Source: an uncultured Alphaproteobacteria bacterium
GTDB lineage: Bacteria; Pseudomonadota; Alphaproteobacteria; Minwuiales; Minwuiaceae
DNA: 6,635 nucleotides
Assembly: GCA_913064755.1 (NCBI GenBank)
Contig: CAJYBQ010000193.1
Location: forward strand, 1 to 6,635
Reading direction: 5' to 3'
Shown in pieces: positions 1-5,335 of this stretch. Both the position numbers and the translations under genes were made by a program. The notes beneath the pieces are model-generated. The model was not told the origin of the DNA. It made no database searches and was given only the letters and a program-made list of their open reading frames with translations. Numbering within the stretch: position 1 is the stretch's first letter; each line of letters opens with the position of its first letter.

Positions 1-986
1 AGACCGCCGCGGGGCACCCCACCTCGCCGCGACGGTGCGAGCCGGCCGGGCTGACAGCCCAGGTGGTGCGCGAGACCCGGGGCGTCATCGGCGGGTTCTC
101 CGAATGCCGGCCCAAGGGGCCCGGGGCCGCCGGTGGCCTGGCGAGGAAGGCGGGCAGTGCCGTGATCCTGCGCGCCGGGCGGGAGGCGATAGTCACCAAC
201 CGTGTCCTGCCCGCGGCCATGGTGACCGGACTGCGGGCGGCGAAGCTGCCCGAGGCGGCCATCCAGTTGATCCCGACGACCGACCGCGAAGCCGTGGGCC
301 TGATGCTGCGCAGTGCCGGACTGATCGACGTCATCGTCCCGCGTGGCGGCAAGTCGCTGATCGCGCGGGTGCAGGAAGAGGCCCGGATGCCTGTCTTCGC
401 GCACCTGGAGGGACGCTGCACGGTCTATGTCCACGCGGCGGCTGACCCCGCGATGGCACGCAGCATTGCCTTGAATGCCAAGATGCGCCGCACGTCGATC
501 TGCGGCTCCGCCGAGACCCTGCTGGTTGATCGCGCGGGTGCCGAGACCCTGATGAAACCGATCCTGCAGGACCTCTTCGACGCCGGTTGCGCGGTGAAGG
601 GCGACGCGGAAACGGCCGCGCTCGACCCGCGTGTCCAGGGTGCCGAGGACGCCGACTGGGATACCGAGTGGCTCGGCCCCACCATTTCAGCGCGCATCGT
701 GGACGGGCTGGATCAGGCCATCGCGCACATCCGCGACCATGGATCAGAACATACGGACAGCATCATCACCGATGATGAGGCGGCGGCAGGCAGGTTCATG
801 GCGGAAGTCAATTCGGCCATCGTCATGCACAATGCCTCCCCCCAGTACGCGGATGGCGGCGAGGTCGGCATGGGCGCGGAAATCGGCATCGCGACGGGCA
901 AGATGCATGCGCGCGGCCCCGGCGGTGTCGAACAGCTCTGCAGCTTCAAGTACCTGGTACGCGGCTCCGGTCAGGCCCGCCCATGA
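1..986 (+). CDS. proA: Gamma-glutamyl phosphate reductase ProA, 5'-truncated by window edge
   Basis: ProA catalyses the NADPH-dependent reduction of gamma-glutamyl phosphate to glutamate-5-semialdehyde, the second step of proline synthesis in the cytosol. The frame is already open at position 3 and ends at TGA 984-986, giving 327 visible residues. The family is about 420 residues long, so roughly 90-100 N-terminal residues lie outside the window. Clear family signatures are VPRGGKSL (nt about 336-359), the catalytic cysteine in TSICGSAETLL (Cys codon 501-503), DGLDQAIAHI, and the C-terminal block GAEIGIATGKMHARGP. The GTG at 63 lies inside the gene and is not its start. From about nt 30 to 200 the normally near-invariant segment (VPLGVIG...YESRPNVT) is colinear but badly diverged: it reads ETRGVIG...SECRPKGP. 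The rest of the protein is much better conserved. This could be window-edge sequence error, local degeneration or true divergence. nadD follows 4 nt after the stop. Confidence 0.9.
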   Translation, partial: TAAGHPTSPRRCEPAGLTAQVVRETRGVIGGFSECRPKGPGAAGGLARKAGSAVILRAGREAIVTNRVLPAAMVTGLRAAKLPEAAIQLIPTTDREAVGLMLRSAGLIDVIVPRGGKSLIARVQEEARMPVFAHLEGRCTVYVHAAADPAMARSIALNAKMRRTSICGSAETLLVDRAGAETLMKPILQDLFDAGCAVKGDAETAALDPRVQGAEDADWDTEWLGPTISARIVDGLDQAIAHIRDHGSEHTDSIITDDEAAAGRFMAEVNSAIVMHNASPQYADGGEVGMGAEIGIATGKMHARGPGGVEQLCSFKYLVRGSGQARP

Positions 987-994
987 GGACATGA
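983..994 (+). other. Nested stop/start relay at the proA-nadD junction (mini-ORF of 3 codons)
   Basis: The proA stop TGA (984-986) overlaps an ATG at 983-985 as ATGA. That ATG opens a three-codon frame (Met-Arg-Thr) whose TGA (992-994) overlaps the nadD start ATG (991-993), again as ATGA. An AGG at 973-975 sits 7 nt before the first ATG. The GAGGA at 985-989 is only 1 nt from the nadD ATG, too close to act as a normal ribosome binding site. The overlaps are seen directly. That they pass terminating ribosomes on to nadD is inference. Confidence 0.4.
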
Positions 995-2001
995 GACAGT
1001 TTCGCGGCAGGCGCATCGGCCTGCTGGGCGGCTCCTTCAACCCGGCACATGCCGGGCATCGCCACATCAGCCTGACCGCGCTGCGGCGTCTCGGCCTCGA
1101 CGAGGTGTGGTGGCTGGTCTCGCCGCAGAACCCGCTGAAGAGCACGGACGGCATGGCGGCACTGGATGCACGGATGAACAGGGCACGCCTGGTGGCCCGT
1201 CACCCCCGCATCCGGGTCACCGACATCGAACGCCGCCTGGGCACGCGTTTCACCCGGGACACGGTGGCCGCGTTGCAGCGGCGCTTTCCCGCCGAACGCT
1301 TCGTCTGGTTGATGGGGGCCGACAACCTGGCGCAACTGCCGCGCTGGGCGCGCTGGGAAGACCTGGTGAGACGGGTGCCCGTTGCCGTGTTTGACCGCAC
1401 GCCCTATTCTCACCGCATCATGTCAGGGCAGGCGGCGCACCGGTTTCGCGGCGCGCTGCTGCCACAACACCGGGCACGCGACCTCTGGCGACAGGCACCG
1501 CCCGCACTCGGCTTCATACGGATGCGCCGACATGCACTGTCGGCAACAGCCATCCGCAACGGCACGATGACAGACGAAACGACAGGACACACCGGGCTGG
1601 CGGAAGGCCCACGAATCAGCAGAATGGATATTACCAATGGCACAGAAGGACCGGACAACACCTTGCTGGATCTGATTGAAGCATCACTTGATGATGACAA
1701 GGCCGAACAGGTCGTGCGGATTGATCTGAAGGGCAAGACGCAGATTGCCGATTACATGCTGGTCGCGTCCGGCAGGTCATCACGTCACGTCGCCGCCATC
1801 GCGGAACACATCGTCGAGAAGCTGAAGGCATCCGGTCATGGCCGCCCGAAGATCGAAGGGTTGCAGACCTGTGACTGGGTACTGGTGGATGCGTGCGACG
1901 TCATCGTCCATGTCTTCCGCCCGGAAGTGCGGGACTTCTACAACCTCGAGAAGATGTGGGCGGTGGACCTGGGCACGAACGGAGAGCAGGCGGCGACATG
2001 A
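991..2001 (+). CDS. nadD: NadD-RsfS in-frame fusion: nicotinate-nucleotide adenylyltransferase plus ribosomal silencing factor
   Basis: One uninterrupted 336-codon frame runs from ATG 991 to TGA 1999-2001. Residues 1-189 are NadD, which transfers AMP from ATP to nicotinate mononucleotide to give deamido-NAD in NAD synthesis. Its motifs are the nucleotidyltransferase signature GGSFNPAHAGH (residues 13-23, with HxGH at 20-23), SPQNPLK (44-50), MGADNLAQLPRW (108-119) and the ATP-binding LSATAIR (183-189). NadD proteins of this type usually end soon after SATAIR. Residues 190-222 form a polar Gly/Thr/Glu-rich linker of no recognised fold. Residues 224-324 are a complete RsfS (DUF143) domain with QIADYMLVASGRS, IEG..TCDWVLVDACDVIVHVF and RDFYNLEKMW. 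The start is fixed by the adjacent Rossmann strand RRIGLLGGSF; upstream in-frame codons only overlap proA. Either a true bifunctional protein is made, or RsfS is also translated from Met193 or Met212. Identities are secure; the product form is uncertain. Confidence 0.85.
   Translation: MRQFRGRRIGLLGGSFNPAHAGHRHISLTALRRLGLDEVWWLVSPQNPLKSTDGMAALDARMNRARLVARHPRIRVTDIERRLGTRFTRDTVAALQRRFPAERFVWLMGADNLAQLPRWARWEDLVRRVPVAVFDRTPYSHRIMSGQAAHRFRGALLPQHRARDLWRQAPPALGFIRMRRHALSATAIRNGTMTDETTGHTGLAEGPRISRMDITNGTEGPDNTLLDLIEASLDDDKAEQVVRIDLKGKTQIADYMLVASGRSSRHVAAIAEHIVEKLKASGHGRPKIEGLQTCDWVLVDACDVIVHVFRPEVRDFYNLEKMWAVDLGTNGEQAAT
1624..2001 (+). CDS. rsfS: RsfS unit (ribosomal silencing factor, DUF143), possibly also translated separately
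   Basis: RsfS binds ribosomal protein L14 (uL14) on the 50S subunit and blocks 30S joining, lowering translation when nutrients run short. Started at ATG 1624 it would be 125 residues, close to the family norm of about 105-130. The body reads LLDLIEASLDDDKAEQVV, then IDLKGKTQIADYM, SGRSSRHV, the DWVLVDACDVIVHVF core and YNLEKMW, all typical of the family. It shares its frame with nadD and no stop codon lies between them. Candidate internal starts are ATG 1567 (144 residues), ATG 1624, and TTG 1663 just at the domain edge. Ribosome-binding support is modest: GGAAGG at 1602-1607 is 16 nt before ATG 1624, and AGAAGGA at 1644-1650 is 12 nt before TTG 1663. The gene is listed separately because a separate product cannot be excluded. 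Downstream, rlmH starts 19 nt after the stop. Confidence 0.6.
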   Translation: MDITNGTEGPDNTLLDLIEASLDDDKAEQVVRIDLKGKTQIADYMLVASGRSSRHVAAIAEHIVEKLKASGHGRPKIEGLQTCDWVLVDACDVIVHVFRPEVRDFYNLEKMWAVDLGTNGEQAAT

Positions 2002-2024
2002 CGGCCCTGCCTGACCACCCATGA
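1998..2024 (+). other. Nested stop/start relay at the rsfS-rlmH junction (mini-ORF of 8 codons)
   Basis: The rsfS stop TGA (1999-2001) overlaps ATG 1998-2000 as ATGA. That ATG opens an eight-codon frame (MTALPDHP) whose TGA at 2022-2024 overlaps the rlmH ATG at 2021-2023, also as ATGA. The purine-rich GGAGAGCAGG (1981-1990) ends 7 nt before ATG 1998. The stretch just before the rlmH ATG (CCTGACCACCC) is pyrimidine-rich and has no Shine-Dalgarno match. A leader peptide that delivers ribosomes to rlmH is plausible but inferred. Confidence 0.4.
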
Positions 2025-2482
2025 TACGCATCACGCTGCTCAGCATCGGCCGTTTCGGGCGTGGCCCGGAACGGGACCTGTTCGACACCTACAGCCGTCG
2101 TCTCGGCTGGCCGCTGGACCTGCAGGAACTGGAGGTCCGCAAAGGTGGCTCCGACGCGGAACGCAACGCGAAGGAGAACGCGCTGCTGCGCGAACGGGCC
2201 AGTTCGGCCAGTGCCATCATCGCACTGGATGAACGGGGCAAGTTGCTGGACAGCCGCGGCTTTGCCGCCGGGTTGCAGGACATCGCGGACGATGGTCGGC
2301 GGGATGTCGCCATCCTGATCGGTGGCGCGGACGGACTGGATGATGCCAGCCGCGCCGCCGCGAACCTGACCCTCAGCCTGGGCCGCCTGACCTGGCCGCA
2401 CCTGATGGTGCGCGCCATGCTGGCGGAACAGCTGTATCGCGCGCAGACCATCCTTTCCGGTCACCCCTATCACCGGGGCTGA
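2021..2482 (+). CDS. rlmH: 23S rRNA (pseudouridine-1915-N3)-methyltransferase RlmH
   Basis: RlmH is a small SPOUT-fold methyltransferase. It uses S-adenosylmethionine to methylate N3 of pseudouridine 1915 in helix 69 of 23S rRNA, acting as a homodimer on assembled 70S ribosomes. The 153-residue length matches the family (about 155). The N-terminal strand MIRITLLSIGRF, the LIGGADGL knot segment (residues 99-106), the LTWPHLMVR block (123-131) and the LAEQLYRAQTILSGHPYHRG tail (134-153) are all hallmark RlmH sequence. The tail forms the trefoil knot and cofactor site. The gene starts 19 nt after the rsfS stop with no ribosome binding site of its own, so coupling to upstream translation is likely. 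Its place next to rsfS is a common bacterial arrangement, and both proteins act on the large subunit. No truncation or missing motif is seen. Confidence 0.96.
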   Translation: MIRITLLSIGRFGRGPERDLFDTYSRRLGWPLDLQELEVRKGGSDAERNAKENALLRERASSASAIIALDERGKLLDSRGFAAGLQDIADDGRRDVAILIGGADGLDDASRAAANLTLSLGRLTWPHLMVRAMLAEQLYRAQTILSGHPYHRG

Positions 2483-2514
2483 CGACGAACACAATGTCGT
2501 CGGGATTGCCCGAC
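2483..2514 (+). repeat. Two overlapping inverted repeats in the rlmH-gpmI gap
   Basis: The first stem pairs CGACGA (2483-2488) with TCGTCG (2497-2502) across an 8-nt loop. The second pairs GTCGGG (2499-2504) with CCCGAC (2509-2514) across a 4-nt ATTG loop. They share positions 2499-2502, so in RNA only one can form fully at a time. The second is followed by AAAATCC, not a T-run, so this is not a canonical intrinsic terminator for rlmH. The stems might be a processing or mRNA-stability element, alternative structures in the gpmI leader, or chance in GC-rich DNA. Confidence 0.35.
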
Positions 2515-2601
2515 AAAATCCTGAACTTCTGTCACCGGATCAGATAGAAACACAGCATGAGCACAGAGCAGAATACCGAACGGACTTCCCCCGCCACCAC
2601 C

Positions 2602-2606
2602 GAGGG
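2602..2606 (+). promoter_or_regulatory. Ribosome binding site that favours the gpmI start at 2614
   Basis: GAGGG lies 7 nt upstream of ATG 2614, ideal Shine-Dalgarno geometry. The longer alternative start at ATG 2557 is preceded by ATAGAAACACAGC, which has no good match. This site therefore decides in favour of the shorter gpmI product. Confidence 0.6.
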
Positions 2607-2613
2607 CACCGCC

Positions 2614-4158
2614 ATGCGGCCTGGTCCCGTCGTCCTCTGCATCCTTGATGGATGGGGACACAGCGACAACCCGGTGGACAATGCAATTGCCCAGGCGGAG
2701 GCCCCGAACTGGCGCAGGCTGAGCCGGACCTGTCCGCAGACGATGATCCAGACCTCGGGGCTGGCCGTCGGCCTGCCTGACGGACAGATGGGCAATTCGG
2801 AAGTCGGTCACATGAACATCGGCGCCGGTCGCGTGGTGATGCAGGACCTGCCCCGGATCGATACCGCGATCGCGGATGGCAGCCTGCTGGCCAACCCGCA
2901 GCTGAAGGCCATGGCCGGCACCTGCCCGACCGTGCACGTCATCGGCCTGCTTTCCCCCGGTGGCGTGCACGCTCACCAGGTTCACATCGTGGCGCTTGCC
3001 CAGGCCCTGGTGAACGGCGGCGCGAAGGTGCTGATCCATGCCATTCTGGATGGCCGCGACACGCCGCCGAAGAGTGCTGCCGAATACCTGGAGGCCGTGG
3101 AGCATGCCCTGCCGCAGGGTGCCGCGATCGCGACCCTGATCGGGCGCTATTGGGCGATGGACCGCGACAAGCGGTGGGACCGGGTCGAACTGGCCTGCAA
3201 CGCCATGGTGGACGGCGTGGCAGAGGCCTTTCCCGACTGGCGGTCCGCGCTGGAGGACGCCTACGCGTCCGATGAAACGGATGAATTCGTCAAGCCGCGA
3301 AAGCTCGGCGGTTTCGAAGGCATGTCCGACGGCGACGGGCTGGTGATGGCCAATTTCCGCGCGGATCGGGCGCGGGAAGTGCTGACCGCGCTGCTGGACC
3401 CGCATTTCGACGGTTACATGCGCAAGCGCACCCCGAAATTCGGCACAGCCATCGGTCTGACCGAATATTCCGATGCGCTGAACCCGTTCCTGCAGACCCT
3501 GTTCCCGGCCGAGGACCTGCCCGACACGCTGGGCGAGGTCGTGTCCCGGGCCGGGCGGAAGCAATTGCGAATCTCGGAAACCGAGAAATACGCCCACGTC
3601 ACGTTCTTCCTGAACGGTGGCCAGGAAAAGCAGTACGAAGGCGAAGACCGGATCCTCGTCCCCTCCCCCGATGTGGCGACCTATGACCTGCAGCCGGAGA
3701 TGTCCGCGGCGGAGGTTACCAGTCACCTGGTGAGACGCATTCGCGACCGCGAGACCGACCTGATCATCGTCAATTTCGCCAACCCCGACATGGTGGGTCA
3801 CACGGGCGACCTCGCCGCCGCGATCAAGGCGGTGGAGACCATCGACGCCTGCCTCGGCGCCCTGGCGGACGCCATTCGCGACGCCGACGGAACGCTGTTG
3901 ATCACGGCGGACCATGGCAACCTGGAAATGATGCGGGACCCGGAAACCGGCCAGGCCCATACCGCCCACACCACCAACCCCGTGCCGCTGACCATGGTCA
4001 ACGGTCCGGCCGACATGGTGCTGCGGCCCGGTCGGCTGGCGGACCTGGCCCCGACCGTGCTGCGCCTGATGGGAATTCCGCAGCCCGCGGCAATGACCGG
4101 CGACTGCCTGCTGGTTCCCGCCGGGGCAATGGAAACGGATCACCGTGTGGCGAGCTGA
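2614..4158 (+). CDS. gpmI: 2,3-bisphosphoglycerate-independent phosphoglycerate mutase GpmI
   Basis: GpmI interconverts 3- and 2-phosphoglycerate in glycolysis/gluconeogenesis in the cytosol through a phosphoserine intermediate, and needs two Mn2+ ions. From ATG 2614 it has 514 residues, the usual family length. It opens MRPGPVVLCILDGWG, so metal ligand Asp12 and phosphorylated Ser62 (in MGNSEVGHMNIGAGR) fall at the numbers known for the Geobacillus stearothermophilus enzyme. Other active-site segments are SPGGVHAHQVH (114-124), LDGRDTPP (145-152), GRYWAMDRDKRW (177-188), NFANPDMVGHTG (387-398, ligands Asp392 and His396), TADHGN (431-436, Asp433 and His434) and HTAHTTNPVP (449-458, His452). 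All expected ligands are present, so the enzyme should be active. An in-frame ATG at 2557 would add 19 hydrophilic Ser/Thr/Glu-rich residues; the ribosome binding site and the numbering favour 2614. The 3' end overlaps the envC-like gene by 14 nt. Confidence 0.96.
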   Translation: MRPGPVVLCILDGWGHSDNPVDNAIAQAEAPNWRRLSRTCPQTMIQTSGLAVGLPDGQMGNSEVGHMNIGAGRVVMQDLPRIDTAIADGSLLANPQLKAMAGTCPTVHVIGLLSPGGVHAHQVHIVALAQALVNGGAKVLIHAILDGRDTPPKSAAEYLEAVEHALPQGAAIATLIGRYWAMDRDKRWDRVELACNAMVDGVAEAFPDWRSALEDAYASDETDEFVKPRKLGGFEGMSDGDGLVMANFRADRAREVLTALLDPHFDGYMRKRTPKFGTAIGLTEYSDALNPFLQTLFPAEDLPDTLGEVVSRAGRKQLRISETEKYAHVTFFLNGGQEKQYEGEDRILVPSPDVATYDLQPEMSAAEVTSHLVRRIRDRETDLIIVNFANPDMVGHTGDLAAAIKAVETIDACLGALADAIRDADGTLLITADHGNLEMMRDPETGQAHTAHTTNPVPLTMVNGPADMVLRPGRLADLAPTVLRLMGIPQPAAMTGDCLLVPAGAMETDHRVAS

Positions 4159-5335
4159 AACAGCCTTTCGCCATACCTGCGGCCTGGTCCTGGTCGGCAT
4201 CGCGCTGGCCGCGTGCATGTCGGCCCGGGCACAGGACCGCGACCCCGATGCCGAACTGAAGGTGCTGGAGGAAAGCCGGGAAGCCACCGAAACCCGGCTG
4301 AAGGCCCTGCGCGAGGATGCCGCCCGCTTCGCCACCGAGAACGAATCCCTGTCCCGCCAACTGGCGCAGGCAGCAGATGCCGTCCGCCTGGCGGAGCGCC
4401 AGAGCGGGACCGCCGAAAACACGGTCGCCGAACTGGACCACAGCATCCGGGAAAAGACCGCCGATCTCGCCACCCGCCGCAAGGCCCTGGCCAGTACCCT
4501 TTCCGCCCTGCTGGGGGTCGCCCGCAGGCCGCCGCTTGCTGCCGTGGCGCAACCCGGCCAGATCGCCGAGAACGCCCTGACGGCATCCGCGCTTGCCGGT
4601 GTCACCCCGGTCCTGCAGGGGCGCGTGGCCGGCTTGCGGCGTGACCTGACCGAACTCGAAGACCTGCGCGCGCAGCAGGTCGCCGCGCGCCGGACCGCGA
4701 ACCGGACCATCGCGACCCTGGCGGCGGAGCGCGACAAGCTGGAACTGCTGTTGCGCGAACGGCGGGAACAACTGGGGGCCCTGAGCGTCGCACGCGACAT
4801 CGAGAGCACCCGCCTGGCACGACTCGCCTCCCGGGCGCGGGACCTGAGCAGCCTGATGGACCAGCTCGCGCCGGTGACCACCCTGGCCGTGATCCCCGAT
4901 CAACCCGCCCGCCGTGCCGGTATCGAGGCGCTGAAGGGGTGGCTCCCGATGCCGGCGGAAGGCCGGATCAGCCACCGTTTCGGCGATCATCGCCCCGGCG
5001 CGCCGCACGAAGCACAGGGCCTCACACTTTCGACACGTTCCAGTGCTTTGGTGACCGCGCCGCATGATGGTACGGTGAGCTTCGCGGGGCCATTCCGGTC
5101 CTACGGGCGGCTATTGATCATCGATCTGGGCGACGGGTATCATCTGCTGATTGCCGGTCTGGCGCAGAGCGACGTGACGGTAGGGCAATGGGTGCTGGCC
5201 GGGGAACCGGTCGGCAGCATGACGCGGACGACAGACGGAACACGACCCGAACTTTATCTGGAACTGCGTCGTAACGGATCACCTGTTGACCCGTTGCCAT
5301 GGATGGCGCCGAGCAAGGGAAAGAGCAGCGGCTGA
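4145..5335 (+). CDS. envC: EnvC-like murein hydrolase activator, coiled coil plus degenerate LytM/M23 domain
   Basis: EnvC-type proteins act in the periplasm, where they activate N-acetylmuramoyl-L-alanine amidases to split septal peptidoglycan at cell division. The 396-residue protein starts at GTG 4145, inside the end of gpmI; the next Met (25) would remove the export signal. Residues 1-29 look like a signal peptide: Arg3/Arg9, a hydrophobic core GLVLVGIALAA, and an ARA|Q site after residue 29. An alternative lipobox LAAC ends at Cys24. Residues about 34-115 and 158-242 are charged and heptad-like (long coiled coils). Residues about 267-386 are the LytM fold, with GPFRSYGRLLIIDLGDGYHLLIAGL and ending ELRRNGSPVDP. 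The zinc ligands of active M23 peptidases are missing: HxGxD reads AQGLT (290-294), and HxH is replaced by ELY (369-371). It should therefore be an activator and not an endopeptidase. ctpA follows with a 1-nt overlap. Confidence 0.88.
   Translation: MWRAETAFRHTCGLVLVGIALAACMSARAQDRDPDAELKVLEESREATETRLKALREDAARFATENESLSRQLAQAADAVRLAERQSGTAENTVAELDHSIREKTADLATRRKALASTLSALLGVARRPPLAAVAQPGQIAENALTASALAGVTPVLQGRVAGLRRDLTELEDLRAQQVAARRTANRTIATLAAERDKLELLLRERREQLGALSVARDIESTRLARLASRARDLSSLMDQLAPVTTLAVIPDQPARRAGIEALKGWLPMPAEGRISHRFGDHRPGAPHEAQGLTLSTRSSALVTAPHDGTVSFAGPFRSYGRLLIIDLGDGYHLLIAGLAQSDVTVGQWVLAGEPVGSMTRTTDGTRPELYLELRRNGSPVDPLPWMAPSKGKSSG

Noticed and set aside
63..65. GTG 63 as the start of proA
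   Set aside because: The frame is open to the window edge and the sequence before 63 aligns in length with the ProA segment ahead of GVIG; starting here would remove the N-terminal domain.
631..990. In-frame extension of nadD upstream to 631
   Set aside because: These 120 codons overlap proA in another frame and encode no conserved sequence; NadD families begin just before the RRIGLLGGSFNP strand, so ATG 991 is the start.
2499..2520. Rho-independent terminator after rlmH
   Set aside because: The GTCGGG/CCCGAC stem is followed by AAAATCC with no T-run on the + strand.
2503..2556. Sigma-70-type promoter for gpmI
   Set aside because: TTGCCC (2506-2511) has no -10 match at 16-18 nt, and GATAGA (2543-2548) matches TATAAT at only three positions with no good -35; too weak to call.
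2470..4881. An 803-codon open frame on the - strand opposite gpmI and much of the envC-like gene
   Set aside because: Over gpmI its codons are in register with the sense codons, so it stays open simply because gpmI avoids TTA, CTA and TCA, which are rare at high GC. The predicted protein is Arg/Ser/His/Gln-rich and resembles no family I know, and the + strand carries complete, well-conserved genes.
3998..5065. A 355-codon open frame on the - strand
   Set aside because: Lies opposite gpmI and the envC-like gene, has the low-complexity Gly/Arg/Gln-rich look of antisense frames in GC-rich DNA, and shows no recognisable motif.
4943..5305. Active M23 zinc endopeptidase
   Set aside because: The metal-binding HxGxD and HxH positions are replaced, so a catalytic peptidase is not supported; the EnvC-like activator call fits better.
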